NCBI RefSeq assembly: GCF_900110225.1
Contig: NZ_FOCW01000001.1
Coordinates: forward strand, 992,001 to 1,056,000
Direction: 5' to 3'
From: Allobrachymonas denitrificans DSM 15123
GTDB lineage: Bacteria > Pseudomonadota > Gammaproteobacteria > Burkholderiales > Burkholderiaceae_C
DNA length: 64,000 nt
In this document: in pieces, positions 49,848 to 59,939 of the stretch
How positions within the stretch are numbered: the stretch's first letter is position 1
Layout: each line of letters begins with the position of its first letter
The notes under the pieces: generated by a model
Told to the model about the DNA's origin: nothing
Seen by the model: the letters and a program-made list of their open reading frames with translations, nothing else
The model's database searches: none
Translations under genes and position numbers: made by a program

Positions 49848-50789
49848 CTATGCCAGCAGTTGAAACAGCCAGTTGCTGCCAATCGTCCAGCCGAGGGCGG
49901 CTCCAAGGGCGAGAAAGGGGCCGAATGGCAGCTGTCCGCTTGCATCCAGACGATTCCGGGCCTTCAAGGCCAGACCCACGATGAGCCCCACGATGGAAGC
50001 AAGCAGCAGCACCGGCAGCAAGGCCGGCCAGCCCAGCCAGGCACCGATGGCCGCAAGAAGCTTGAAGTCGCCATGCCCCATGCCTTCCTTGCCGGTGATG
50101 CGCAGGAAGACTTCATGTACCAGGCGCAGGCTGCCGTATCCGATGGTGGCGCCCCAGACGGCGTCTGCGAGGAGGGTGCCTGTCCATCCCATTGCGCTGG
50201 CAAGCAGGCCGCCCCAGAGCAGGGGCAGGGTGAGACTGTCAGGCAGGTAGGTGGTATCCCAGTCGATCAGCGCCAGGCTCAGCAAGGTGGCCGTGAAGCC
50301 GAACCAGGCGAGCGCTGGCCAGGTGAAGCCATAGCGCCAGACGCAGTAACCGGCCAGCAGGGCCGAAGCCAGCTCCACCAGCGGATAGCGGGAGGAAATC
50401 CGTGTCTGGCAATGGCTGCAGCGCCCACGCAGCCAGAGATAGCTGAGCACGGGGATGTTTTCGAACCAGCGCAGCGGGGTGCTGCAGGCCGGGCAATGCG
50501 AGGCTGGCAGCCAGAGATTGAAGCGGGGGCTTGTGGTTTTGGGAGGAGCGGTGTTTGTGCTTACGGCGTTGGTCGTTCCCTGCTCAATTCCGCGTTCAAT
50601 TCCGCCCGGGAGGGCGGCGCCAGAATCTTGGACAACATCCTGCTGCATGTGCAGCCAGGCCAGATGGTCGGCATCCCAAGCCGCCTCCAGCATGCGCGGA
50701 AGGCGATGGATCAGCACGTTCAGAAAACTGCCCACAAGCAGGCCCAGCAGGGCTGCGACCAGGATGACAGGCCAGCCGGACGTCGTCAT
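49848..50789 (-). CDS. pilD: Type IV prepilin peptidase/N-methyltransferase
   Basis: A 313-residue membrane protease of about eight helices. The cytoplasmic zinc-binding domain has HCPACSTP and RCSHCQTRIS; the catalytic aspartates are in ALIDWDTTYLPD and GMGHGDFKLLAAIGAW. The loop between helix 1 and the zinc domain is lengthened by a short repeat GGIERGIEQG encoded by a duplicated CAATTCCGC stretch. Overlaps pilC by 4 bases. Confidence 0.95.
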   Translation of the reverse strand: MTTSGWPVILVAALLGLLVGSFLNVLIHRLPRMLEAAWDADHLAWLHMQQDVVQDSGAALPGGIERGIEQGTTNAVSTNTAPPKTTSPRFNLWLPASHCPACSTPLRWFENIPVLSYLWLRGRCSHCQTRISSRYPLVELASALLAGYCVWRYGFTWPALAWFGFTATLLSLALIDWDTTYLPDSLTLPLLWGGLLASAMGWTGTLLADAVWGATIGYGSLRLVHEVFLRITGKEGMGHGDFKLLAAIGAWLGWPALLPVLLLASIVGLIVGLALKARNRLDASGQLPFGPFLALGAALGWTIGSNWLFQLLA

Positions 50790-52012
50790 AGCGCCTGTCC
50801 CAGGCTGAACACGGGCAGGTACATCGCCAGCACCACGCCACCGACCAGCAGTCCGAGCACGACCATCAACAAGGGCTCCAGCAGGCTGGACAGGCCGCGT
50901 AAACCTTCGTCCAGTGCAGAGCCTTCATATTCGGCAACCTTGGCCAGCATGGCATCGAGCGCCCCGGATTCCTCGCCGATTTCGACCATCTGCACCACCA
51001 GCGGCGCAAACAGGGCTTGTGACTCCAGGGCATGAGAAAAGCGGCTGCCGCCGAGCAGGCTCTGAAGGATGCGCAGGCTGGCCTGTTCGAAGACCCGGTT
51101 GCCCGAGGCGCCGGCTACGGCGGGCAGTGCCTCCACCAGCGGAACACCGGCTGCAAACAGGGTCGCCAGCGTACGCGCCCAGCGCGCCGTGGCGGCCTTG
51201 TGCGCCAGCGGGCCAAGCAGGGGAAGGTGCAGCAGGAGGCGATCCATGGTGTGCTGCATTGTGGCATGACGGCGCAGCCTGCTGCGTAGCGCGAGGGTTC
51301 CGGTGACGAGGGCGAGCAGCAGCCACAGGCCATGCGCCTGCAGCCACCGGCTGGCTTCAATCACCAGCAGCGTCGGCCAGGGCAGGGCGGCACCGAGCGA
51401 AGCGAAGGTCTGTTCGAATGAAGGGATGACCCACAGCATCAGGGCCGCCACCACGCCGATGGCGACCAGCAGCACGGCCAAGGGATAGAGCAAGGCAGCC
51501 CGGATGCGTGCCTGCAGTGCTGTGGCCTGTTCCAGATCCTGGGCCAGCCGCGACAGCACCGTATCCAGCGTGCCGGACAGTTCTCCGGCTTCCACCACGC
51601 TGCAATACAGGGTGTCGAAATGGTGCGGATGCTGCCTCAGGGCCTGATGCAGGGCCTGACCCTGTTCCACCGCGTCGTGCACGGCTTGCAGGATGCCGGA
51701 AAAGAACGGCGAGCTGCTGCGGATGGCCAGATCCAGGCATTGCAGCAACGGTACGCCAGCGCGGTGCATGGTGGCGAGCTGGCGCGTGAATCGCGCAAGG
51801 GCGGCAGGGCTGGCTCGGCCTGCCATCCAGAATGGGGCCGGCTGTATACGGATGTGGTGCATGCCCTTGCGGAGCAGCCGCGTGCGCAACTCGGTGGCTG
51901 ACCCTGCCTGCCATAGACCGCGCTGGCGCTGCCCACGCCGATCCAGCGCCTGCCAGCGAAAGCCGCGCATGTCGGAGCGCAAGCTTGCGGATGGCGTCAC
52001 CTGCTCAGGCAT
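50786..52012 (-). CDS. pilC: Type II secretion/type IV pilus inner-membrane protein PilC
   Basis: A 408-residue GspF-family protein starting MPEQVTPSAS at 52012. Two GspF domains: LARFTRQLATMHRAGVPLLQ in the first, ARTLATLFAAGVPLVEAL in the second; three hydrophobic helices. It anchors the assembly ATPase to the membrane. Overlaps pilB by 8 bases. Confidence 0.94.
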   Translation of the reverse strand: MPEQVTPSASLRSDMRGFRWQALDRRGQRQRGLWQAGSATELRTRLLRKGMHHIRIQPAPFWMAGRASPAALARFTRQLATMHRAGVPLLQCLDLAIRSSSPFFSGILQAVHDAVEQGQALHQALRQHPHHFDTLYCSVVEAGELSGTLDTVLSRLAQDLEQATALQARIRAALLYPLAVLLVAIGVVAALMLWVIPSFEQTFASLGAALPWPTLLVIEASRWLQAHGLWLLLALVTGTLALRSRLRRHATMQHTMDRLLLHLPLLGPLAHKAATARWARTLATLFAAGVPLVEALPAVAGASGNRVFEQASLRILQSLLGGSRFSHALESQALFAPLVVQMVEIGEESGALDAMLAKVAEYEGSALDEGLRGLSSLLEPLLMVVLGLLVGGVVLAMYLPVFSLGQAL

Positions 52013-53240
52013 GGGTGGCCGCCAGGACTTCTTCCAGCGAAGTGATGCCTTGCAGCACCTTGTCCAGCCCGGCCTGCCGCAAGGAGCGCAGCCCTTCGCT
52101 GGCGGCCTGCTGTTCCAGCGCCATCGATGAGGCATCGGCCAGCATCTGGCTGCGCATGGCATCACTGACCGGCATGACCTGGAAGATGCCGGTGCGGCCA
52201 CGATACCCACTGCTGCAGGCCGGACAGCCGACCGGCCGGTAGGCAACTCGCGGACCATCGACGGCTTCGGGCGGAAACCCGGCAGCCAGTATCTGTTCCG
52301 GCGTGAGGGTGACGGGCTGGCGGCACTGCTCACACAGGCGTCGTACCAGCCGTTGCGCACTGATCAGGCTCAGGCTGGCAGCCAGGTGATAGGCCGCTAC
52401 GCCCATGTGGCGCAGTCGCGTGATGGCAGAAGGAGCATCGTTGGTATGCAGCGTGGATAGCACCAGATGTCCGGTCTGCGCTGCCTTGAGTGCCATGTCC
52501 GCGGTTTCCAGATCGCGTATCTCTCCCACCATCAGGATGTCCGGATCCTGCCGCAGAAAGGCGCGCAGCGCGCTGGCATAGGTCAACCCGGCCTTCTCAT
52601 GCACGTTGACCTGGTTGATGCCCGGTAGCGGGATCTCACAGGGATCCTCGACACTGGCGATGTTCACGCCGGGCTGGTTGAGGCGCTGCAGGCAGCTGTA
52701 CAGCGACAGGGTCTTGCCGGAACCGGTAGGGCCCGTGACCAGCACCATGCCATGGGGGCGCGCAATCGCTTCTTCCAGAAGCATCTGGTCGCCGGCAGGG
52801 TAGCCGAGCGCCTCCATGTCCAGACCGACATGGGTGGCATCCAGCACGCGGATGACGACTTTTTCGCCAAACAGGGTGGGCAGCGTACTGACGCGCAGGT
52901 CGACCATGCGCTCGGGCCCCATGCTGAACTTGATGCGCCCGTCCTGGGGCAACCGGCGTTCGGAAATGTCCAGCCGCGCCAGCACCTTGATGCGGGCCAC
53001 CAGCCGTTCACGCAAGGCCAGTGGCAGAGCCATTTTTTCCTGCAGCACGCCGTCGATGCGGAAGCGGACCCGGTAACGCTCCTCGTAGGGTTCGAAATGC
53101 AGGTCGGAACTGCGGAGCGCAATGGCCTGCTCCAGCAGTTCCTGCAGCAATGTCACTGCAGACGCGTCGTCGCTGTCTGCTCTGAAAGGCATGACGGCAG
53201 GGGCGAGCGAACGGGCAGCAAGGGACGGTGAGACCTGCAT
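52005..53240 (-). CDS. pilB: Type IV pilus assembly ATPase PilB, short form
   Basis: A 411-residue GspE/PilB ATPase, against about 570 in typical PilB. It begins close to the core domain (SSDLHFEPYEERYRVRFRIDG); the N-terminal MshEN (T2SSE_N) region that binds the inner-membrane platform is missing. Walker A TGPTGSGKT, Asp box VEDPCEIPLPGINQ, Walker B LMVGEIRDLETA, and a C4 zinc site CEQCRQP...CPACSSG. It could be a GspE-like short form; assignment to pili rests on pilC and pilD next door. Confidence 0.85.
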   Translation of the reverse strand: MQVSPSLAARSLAPAVMPFRADSDDASAVTLLQELLEQAIALRSSDLHFEPYEERYRVRFRIDGVLQEKMALPLALRERLVARIKVLARLDISERRLPQDGRIKFSMGPERMVDLRVSTLPTLFGEKVVIRVLDATHVGLDMEALGYPAGDQMLLEEAIARPHGMVLVTGPTGSGKTLSLYSCLQRLNQPGVNIASVEDPCEIPLPGINQVNVHEKAGLTYASALRAFLRQDPDILMVGEIRDLETADMALKAAQTGHLVLSTLHTNDAPSAITRLRHMGVAAYHLAASLSLISAQRLVRRLCEQCRQPVTLTPEQILAAGFPPEAVDGPRVAYRPVGCPACSSGYRGRTGIFQVMPVSDAMRSQMLADASSMALEQQAASEGLRSLRQAGLDKVLQGITSLEEVLAATHA

Positions 53241-53345
53241 GAGGAAGATGATATAAAATGAAAGTATTAATTATAGTGCTGAAGATGCCTCGGCCGCTGA
53301 CAAAACATGACAGGTACGTCGCCTCTGGTCCCGTAGAATTCCTGC
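53241..53345. promoter_or_regulatory. AT-rich divergent promoter region of pilB and the histidine phosphatase
   Basis: The most AT-rich short stretch of this part. Minus strand TATAAT (53275-53270) and plus strand TATAAA (53252-53257) are candidate -10 boxes; neither has a convincing -35. Both genes must start here. Confidence 0.4.
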
Positions 53346-54029
53346 ATGCTTGAAGTGATCCTGATCCGTCACGGTGAAACCGATGCCAACCGTTCGCTGC
53401 GCTTCCAGGGGCATGCGGATATTCCGCTCAATGCCACCGGCCTGCTGCAGTCGGACCGGCTGGCGCGGGCGTTCCGCAACAACGGCATTCTTGAGCGTGT
53501 GGCTGCCAGCTACAGCAGCGATCTGCAACGTGCCGTGCAGACAGCGCAAACCTCGCTGCAGCAGACGCCGCACGCTGCGCCGGTGCTGCAGTCGGCCTTG
53601 CGCGAGCAGAGCTTTGGCGTGCTGGAAGGCCTGACCTTTGACGAGGCGCGCGCCAGCTACCCGAACGATGTGGAGAGCTGGATGCAGTTCAATGCCGACT
53701 ACGCCTTGCCATCCGGCGAGAGCACACGCCAGTTCCATGACCGTGTCCTGGGTGCGCTCAACGACATTGCGCTTGCCCACAGGAACACCCCTGAAAACAG
53801 TTGCGTGCTGGTGTTCTCGCACGGCGGGGTGGTGGACATGGCCTGGCGTCACCTGACTGGCCAGCCGCTGTCCGGCCCGCGCACCTGCGAGATCCCCAAC
53901 GTGGGCTTGAACCACATGCGCTGGGACGGGCGGCGTTTCCACCTGCAGGACTGGGCCGATGCGCGTCATGTCGCCGATCTGCCGGAACAGCCGCGTTACG
54001 ACCAGCGCAAGCTGAGGGGACGCAATTAA
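53346..54029 (+). CDS. Histidine phosphatase (phosphoglycerate mutase-like) family protein
   Basis: A 227-residue enzyme with the RHGETDAN motif (catalytic His), YSSDLQRAVQTA and the second His in VLVFSHGGVVD. Could be a cobalamin-pathway phosphatase, broad phosphatase or mutase; the substrate cannot be told. Not co-transcribed with its neighbours. Confidence 0.88.
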   Translation: MLEVILIRHGETDANRSLRFQGHADIPLNATGLLQSDRLARAFRNNGILERVAASYSSDLQRAVQTAQTSLQQTPHAAPVLQSALREQSFGVLEGLTFDEARASYPNDVESWMQFNADYALPSGESTRQFHDRVLGALNDIALAHRNTPENSCVLVFSHGGVVDMAWRHLTGQPLSGPRTCEIPNVGLNHMRWDGRRFHLQDWADARHVADLPEQPRYDQRKLRGRN

Positions 54030-54179
54030 GCGGCTGGTGCAACAGCGGCGTCGTGCGATATGTCACATACCGCGCACTATCGGCAATACAGGCGCTGGCT
54101 GGCCCCTTGCAATGGTATAAAAGATGTACGCTGCGGTGCAGCATGCACGCCCCTGTTCGGGCGATGAGGGAGAAAAAAC

Positions 54180-55676
54180 ATGATGGATCGTCGATCAGTA
54201 CTGCTGTCGGGCCTGGCCTGGACGGTGGGCGCAGGTGCGCTGAGCCAGCAGGCGGGATGCGCCAAGGAGGCCAAACGTGACCTGACGCTGGGCATGGTGC
54301 TGGAGCCGCCGGGGCTGGATCCCACGGCTGGCGCTGCTTCCGCCATTGGCGAGATCACGCTCTACAACATCTACGAGACCCTGACCAAGATCCAGTCAGA
54401 TGGCTCCGTGCAGCCGCTGCTGGCCGAAAAATGGGAAACGGCCGACCAGAAGACCTGGACCTTCCATCTGCGCAAGGACGCCAAATTCCACAATGGCGAG
54501 CCCTTCAACGCCGAAACTGTCAAGTTCGCCTTCGAGCGCGCGGCCGGTGAAAAGAGCACCAACAAGGACAAGCGCCTGTTCGCCAGCTTCAGCGGCATCA
54601 GCACGCCCGATGCACACACCGTGGTGCTGCAGGGCACCGAGCCCAATCCGGACCTGCCGTTTCTGCTCGGCCAGGCCACGGCGATCATCGTCGAGCCCAA
54701 GAGCGCTGGCAGCAACGCGACCGCGCCGGTCGGCACCGGCCCCTATGTGCTGGATCAGTGGCGCAAGGGCGCATCGCTGTCGGTGAAGAAATGGCCCGAG
54801 TACCGTGCAGCCGACAAGGTCGCCATCGACGGCGCGACCTTCCGTTTCATCTCCGACACCGCCGCCCAGGCCGCGGCGCTGCTGTCCGGCGATGTAGACC
54901 TGTTCGCGCGCGTGCAGGTGGCGCGCAGCCTGGATCAGTTCAAGAATGACCAGCGCTTCCAGGTGCTGGTGGGAGCCTCGCGCGCCAAGACCATTCTGGC
55001 CATGAACAACGGCCGCAAGCCGCTGGACGATGTGCGCGTGCGCCGCGCCATCTCCGCCGCCATCGACCGCAAGGGCGTGATCGATGGCGCCGCCGATGGT
55101 TTTGGCGTGCCCATCGGCAGCTACTATGTGCCGGGCGCCCTCGGGTATGTCGACACCACCGGCATCAACCCCTACGATCCGGAAAAGGCCAAGCTGCTGT
55201 TGCAGGAGGCGGGCGTCAAGGACCTGAAACTCACCATCAAGCTGCCGCCCACGCCGTATGCGCGCCAGGGTGGCGAGGTGATTGCCGCCATGCTGGCCAA
55301 GGTGGGCATCACGGCCAAGCTTGAAAACATCGAGTGGGCCCAGTGGCTGAGCAATGTCTATGGCCAGAAGGACTACGACATGACCATCATCAGCCATGTC
55401 GAACCCTTCGATTTCGGCAACTTCGCCAAGCCGGAGTACTACTGGAACTACCACTCCGAGGCGTTCGATGCCCTGTTTGCCAGCATCAACCAGACGGGAG
55501 AACCGGAGCAGCGCGCTCGCCAGCTGGCCGAAGCCCAGCGCCTGGTGGCATCGGATGCCGTCAGCGCCTATCTGTACCAGCCGCAGTGGATCACGGTGGG
55601 CAGCAGCAAGCTCAAGGGCGTGTGGAAGGATATGCCGGTGTTCGTGAACGATCTGTCGGCGCTGTCCTGGAGTTGA
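54180..55676 (+). CDS. ABC transporter substrate-binding protein, peptide/nickel (SBP_bac_5) family
   Basis: A 498-residue periplasmic binding protein. ATG 54180 follows GAGGGAG. The signal starts MMDRRSVLLSG, a twin-arginine-like pattern, and ends near QQAGC, an imperfect lipobox. PLLAEKWETADQKTWTFHLRKDAKFHNGEP is family-typical, split here only for description. It belongs with the permease/ATPase operon at 55.8-59.4 kb, which lies on the opposite strand and converges on it. Confidence 0.9.
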   Translation: MMDRRSVLLSGLAWTVGAGALSQQAGCAKEAKRDLTLGMVLEPPGLDPTAGAASAIGEITLYNIYETLTKIQSDGSVQPLLAEKWETADQKTWTFHLRKDAKFHNGEPFNAETVKFAFERAAGEKSTNKDKRLFASFSGISTPDAHTVVLQGTEPNPDLPFLLGQATAIIVEPKSAGSNATAPVGTGPYVLDQWRKGASLSVKKWPEYRAADKVAIDGATFRFISDTAAQAAALLSGDVDLFARVQVARSLDQFKNDQRFQVLVGASRAKTILAMNNGRKPLDDVRVRRAISAAIDRKGVIDGAADGFGVPIGSYYVPGALGYVDTTGINPYDPEKAKLLLQEAGVKDLKLTIKLPPTPYARQGGEVIAAMLAKVGITAKLENIEWAQWLSNVYGQKDYDMTIISHVEPFDFGNFAKPEYYWNYHSEAFDALFASINQTGEPEQRARQLAEAQRLVASDAVSAYLYQPQWITVGSSKLKGVWKDMPVFVNDLSALSWS

Positions 55677-55790
55677 CGACCCATCGTGCAGCAGCCCGGT
55701 GGCATCCACCTCACCGAGGCAGGCCGCCACTGGCCAGGGTAAGCCTCGACTGGCGCAGGTAAGGGGCCGCCACGGGCAAAGACACGCTGT

Positions 55791-56576
55791 TTACAGCAAG
55801 GGCGCAGCTGCCAGCAACTGGCGCGTATACGGGTGCTGCGGATCGGCAAACAGCTGATCCGTAGGCGCATATTCCACCACCTTGCCGCGGTACAGCACCG
55901 CAATCTGGTCGCACACGTGGTGCACCACGGCCAGATCGTGGCTGATCAGCATGAAGCTGATGCCGTGCTCCACCTGCAATTGCCGGATCAGGTTCAGGAC
56001 CTGCGCCTGTACCGATACATCCAGCGCGCTCACCGGCTCATCGGCCACGATCAGCTTGGGCCGGCTGATCAGGGCACGGGCGATGGCAATGCGCTGGCGC
56101 TGGCCACCCGAGAACTCGTGCGGATACTTGTCCAGATCCGCTTCCTGCAGGCCAACGGCGTGCAGCGCCTCGATGGCCTGGGCACGCAGTGCGTCGTCGC
56201 TGGCTCCGGAGGTGTGCAGCGGCTCCGTCACGATCTGTTCGATATCCTGCCGCGGATCGAGCGAGGCATAGGGGTCCTGGAACACCATCTGGAAGTCGCG
56301 GCGCGCCCGCTGCAGCTCGCGTGCGGAGAGCGCATGCACATTGCGCCCCAGAATCTCCACCGTGCCGCTGGTAGGCTGATCCAGCGCCATGACCAGCTTG
56401 GCCAGCGTGCTCTTGCCGCTGCCGGATTCCCCCACGATGCCCAGGCTTTGTCCGGCCTGCAGGCTCAGCGTGACCCCATCCAGCGCCCGCGTGACGCGCG
56501 GCGGTACGAACAGGCTCTGCCGGCGCTGGCGGTAGTGGCGCTTGAGATCGGTAACCTGGAGCAGCGGCGTGGTCAT
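55791..56576 (-). CDS. Peptide-type ABC transporter ATP-binding protein (DppF-like)
   Basis: A 261-residue ATPase, start [12 protein letters not shown] at 56576. Walker A GESGSGKS, signature [15 protein letters not shown], Walker B LIVADEPVSALD. Shorter than typical DppF (about 330) because it lacks the C-terminal oligopeptide-binding extension that DppD next door has. Overlaps dppD by 4 bases. Confidence 0.92.
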   Translation of the reverse strand: MTTPLLQVTDLKRHYRQRRQSLFVPPRVTRALDGVTLSLQAGQSLGIVGESGSGKSTLAKLVMALDQPTSGTVEILGRNVHALSARELQRARRDFQMVFQDPYASLDPRQDIEQIVTEPLHTSGASDDALRAQAIEALHAVGLQEADLDKYPHEFSGGQRQRIAIARALISRPKLIVADEPVSALDVSVQAQVLNLIRQLQVEHGISFMLISHDLAVVHHVCDQIAVLYRGKVVEYAPTDQLFADPQHPYTRQLLAAAPLL

Positions 56577-57580
56577 GGGGTCAACTGCATGTGATAGCAA
56601 CGGGCCAGATGTGGAGCAGCAGGCTCGGGGGCAGGATGATTGTCAAGCGCCACAGGTGGCACCTCGAAAGAAGGTGGCTCGGCCTGTCGGCAATCCTCCT
56701 GCACGAAATTGCAGCGGCTGGCAAAGCGGCAACCCGGAGGCGGAGTGAACATGTCCGGTACACGGCCCGGAATGGTCTGCAGCGGTGCTCCGCGGGGCGC
56801 GCCGATGCGCGGGCGGGCCGCCAGCAGGGCGCGTGTATAGGGATGCGCCATGCGCGCAAACACCTCGGCGGTGTTACCTGATTCGGCCACGGTGCCGGCG
56901 TACAGCACCATCATGCGCTGCACGTTGTGCGCAATCACCGCCAGGTCGTGGCTGATCAGGATCAGCGCCATGCCGCGTTCGGCCACGAGCTCGCGCAACA
57001 GGTTGAGGATCTGTGCCTGCACGGTCACGTCCAGCGCCGTGGTCGGCTCATCGGCAATCAGCACATCCGGATCGCAGGCGAGGGCGGCTGCAATCATGAT
57101 GCGCTGGCGCTGTCCACCAGAAAACTGGTGCGGATAGTCATGCAGCCGGTCACGCGCATCGGGGATGCCCACGCGATCCAGCAGCTCGGCGGCATGCTCC
57201 AGTGCGGTGCGCCGGTCCATGTCGCGGTGCTGGCGCAGCGGCTCGGCTATCTGATCGCCGATGCGCTGCAGCGGGTCCAGCGCCGTCATCGGCTCCTGGA
57301 ACACCATGCCCAGGTCATCACCACGCAGGGCGCACAGCGTCTTTTCGCTGGCACCGACCAGTTCCTGCCCGTTGAACACGATGCTGCCCTCGGCCCAGGC
57401 ATTGCGCGGCAGCAGCCCCATCAGCGCCAGCATGGCCAGCGTCTTGCCGCTGCCGGATTCGCCGATCACGCCCAGGGTTTCGCCACGCTCCAGCGTAAAG
57501 CTCATGTTGCGCACGGCAGCGGCCACGCCGCGGTGAGTGCGCACCATCACGCTGAGGTTGTTGACTTCCAGCAGCGCCAT
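56573..57580 (-). CDS. Peptide-type ABC transporter ATP-binding protein (DppD-like)
   Basis: A 335-residue ATPase: Walker [11 protein letters not shown], signature [13 protein letters not shown], Walker [12 protein letters not shown], then the C-terminal oligo_HPY extension with four cysteines region [15 protein letters not shown], which in this family can carry a Fe-S cluster. Stop overlaps dppF; start abuts the permease stop. Confidence 0.93.
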   Translation of the reverse strand: MALLEVNNLSVMVRTHRGVAAAVRNMSFTLERGETLGVIGESGSGKTLAMLALMGLLPRNAWAEGSIVFNGQELVGASEKTLCALRGDDLGMVFQEPMTALDPLQRIGDQIAEPLRQHRDMDRRTALEHAAELLDRVGIPDARDRLHDYPHQFSGGQRQRIMIAAALACDPDVLIADEPTTALDVTVQAQILNLLRELVAERGMALILISHDLAVIAHNVQRMMVLYAGTVAESGNTAEVFARMAHPYTRALLAARPRIGAPRGAPLQTIPGRVPDMFTPPPGCRFASRCNFVQEDCRQAEPPSFEVPPVALDNHPAPEPAAPHLARCYHMQLTP

Positions 57581-58494
57581 CAGCGGCCTCCCTCGCTGAT
57601 CTTGGGATCGAGCAGGTCACGCAGCGCATCGCCCAGGAAGTTGAGACCCAGCACCGTCAGTGCAATCGCCACGCCCGGATACACCGCCAGCATGGGATGG
57701 CTGAACATCAGCGTCTGGGCATCGGCCAGCATGCGGCCCCAGCTCGGCTGCGGTGGCTGCGTGCCCAGACCCAGATAGGACAGGGCGGCCTCGGCCAGAA
57801 TGGCAATGGCGAACTGGATGCTGGCCTGCACGATCAGGATGGCCAGGATATTGGGCAGGATGTGTTCCCAGGTGATGCGCCAGCGGTTCTTGCCGCAGGC
57901 GCGTGCGGCCAGCACGAATTCGCGCGTCCACAGGGCGTTGGCGCCGGCCCGCGTCACGCGGATGAAAGTGGGAATGTTGAAGATCCCGATGGCGATCATG
58001 GCGTTGACCATGCCCGGACCCCATACGGCTGCCAGCATGATGGCGGTGAGAATGGCGGGGAAGGCGAAGGTGACGTCCGTCATGCGCAGGATCAGCTCTT
58101 CCATCCAGCCGCGCCGCGCGGCCGCCAGCAGGCCCAGCGCCGTGCCGATGAGCAGACCGATGCCCACGGCGATCAGCCCCACGAAAATCGAGCTGCGCGC
58201 GCCCACCAGCAACTGGGACACCACATCGCGCCCCATCACGTCCGTGCCCAGCCAGTGGCTGGTGCTCGGCGGCAGCAGCTTGCGATCCAACTGCATCTCC
58301 AGCGGCGGCCAGGGCGTCCACACATAGGACAGCAGGGCGGCCAGCACCAGCGCCAGCGTCAGCCCGCCGCCGATCCACAGGCCGGGATGGCGCCACGCAC
58401 GGGCACGCAGGCGATTGACGCGCGGTGCACTGGCTGCGGTGTTCGCTGCAGCCGTCACGGAATCGGTGCTGGACGCGGTAGCAGGCGTGTTCAC
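57580..58494 (-). CDS. Peptide-type ABC transporter permease (DppC-like)
   Basis: A 304-residue permease from GTG 58494, which overlaps the upstream permease stop (GTGA). An N-terminal Ala/Thr/Ser-rich stretch precedes about six helices; the EAA loop is EFVLAARACGKNRWRITWEHILPN. Pairs with DppB to form the channel. Confidence 0.92.
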   Translation of the reverse strand: MNTPATASSTDSVTAAANTAASAPRVNRLRARAWRHPGLWIGGGLTLALVLAALLSYVWTPWPPLEMQLDRKLLPPSTSHWLGTDVMGRDVVSQLLVGARSSIFVGLIAVGIGLLIGTALGLLAAARRGWMEELILRMTDVTFAFPAILTAIMLAAVWGPGMVNAMIAIGIFNIPTFIRVTRAGANALWTREFVLAARACGKNRWRITWEHILPNILAILIVQASIQFAIAILAEAALSYLGLGTQPPQPSWGRMLADAQTLMFSHPMLAVYPGVAIALTVLGLNFLGDALRDLLDPKISEGGR

Positions 58495-59450
58495 TGGCTG
58501 CTCCCTTCCCGATGCCGCAGGCGCGGATCGATGGCTGCATACAGCACGTCCACCACGAAGTTCACCACGATGACCATGGCCGCCAACAGCATCACGCAGT
58601 TGCGCACCACCACCAGGTCGCGGTTGGCAATGCTCTGGAAAATCAGCCGCCCGAGTCCGGGCAGGAAGAACACGTTCTCCACCACGATGGTGCCGGCCAG
58701 GAGGTTGGCAAACTGCAGCCCCATCACGGTCAGCACGGGAATCATGGCGTTGCGCAGCACGTGTCGCCATAGCGTGGCGCGCTCGCTCAGGCCGCGGGCG
58801 CGCGCAGTGCGCACAAAATCTTCCTGCATCACTTCCAGCACGGAGGAGCGTGTGATGCGCGCCAGGATGGCCGTCTGTACCACCGCCAGCGCGATGGCCG
58901 GCAGCAGCAGGCTCTGCAGCCCGCTCCAGAATCCCGCGCGCCAGCCATCAAAGCCGCCCGCGCTGAACCACTGCAGCTGCACGGAAAACACCAGAATCAG
59001 CACAATGGCAAACCAGAAATTGGGCACGGCCATGCCGATCTGGCTGATGCCCATCACGGCGATATCGGCCGGCTTGTTGTGGCGCGAAGCGGCATAGATG
59101 CCGATGACTAGAGCCAGCACGCTGGTGATCAGCATGGCGAACACCGCCAGCGGAATGGTCAGCGCCAGCCGCTCGGCAATCAGCGGCCAGACGGGGCTGC
59201 TGTAGGCGTGGCTGATGCCCATGTCTCCCTGCAGCAGGCCGCCAGCCCAATCCAGATAGCGTGTATGCACGGGCAGGTGCAAGCCCAACTGCCGCGAGAG
59301 TTCAGCCACGGCCTCGGGGCTCGCGTCCGGGCCCAGCATCACCTGGGCCGCATTGCCGGGCAGCACCTCCAGCACGCCAAACACCACGATCGATGTGAAC
59401 AGCAGGGTCAACAGCAGACTGAGCAGGCGTTTGGCGAGATACAGACCCAT
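58491..59450 (-). CDS. Peptide-type ABC transporter permease (DppB-like)
   Basis: A 319-residue permease starting MGLYLAKRLLSLLL at 59450, with six helices; EAA loop DFVRTARARGLSERATLWRHVLRNA. First gene of the minus-strand operon; the binding protein is not with it but at 54.2 kb on the plus strand. The gap to the ferredoxin gene is divergent. Confidence 0.93.
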   Translation of the reverse strand: MGLYLAKRLLSLLLTLLFTSIVVFGVLEVLPGNAAQVMLGPDASPEAVAELSRQLGLHLPVHTRYLDWAGGLLQGDMGISHAYSSPVWPLIAERLALTIPLAVFAMLITSVLALVIGIYAASRHNKPADIAVMGISQIGMAVPNFWFAIVLILVFSVQLQWFSAGGFDGWRAGFWSGLQSLLLPAIALAVVQTAILARITRSSVLEVMQEDFVRTARARGLSERATLWRHVLRNAMIPVLTVMGLQFANLLAGTIVVENVFFLPGLGRLIFQSIANRDLVVVRNCVMLLAAMVIVVNFVVDVLYAAIDPRLRHREGSSQ

Positions 59451-59544
59451 GAGGCAGAAATGGATACGAAGGGCAGATGGCGGCCGGAAGCCGCACACTT
59501 GCGATAATAGCGGCGTTTTGTCCTTCGACCGAAGGATGCGCTGA

Positions 59545-59829
<285 letters not shown>

Positions 59830-59939
59830 GCGGGAGACTTCGGGGTTAAAGGTGGTGGGTGCGGGCGCTTGCACAGGACTCTGGCGCGGCGCACCTTTGG
59901 AGGGACGCTCTCCGAAAAGCTGCGCAGGTAGCGCCAACC

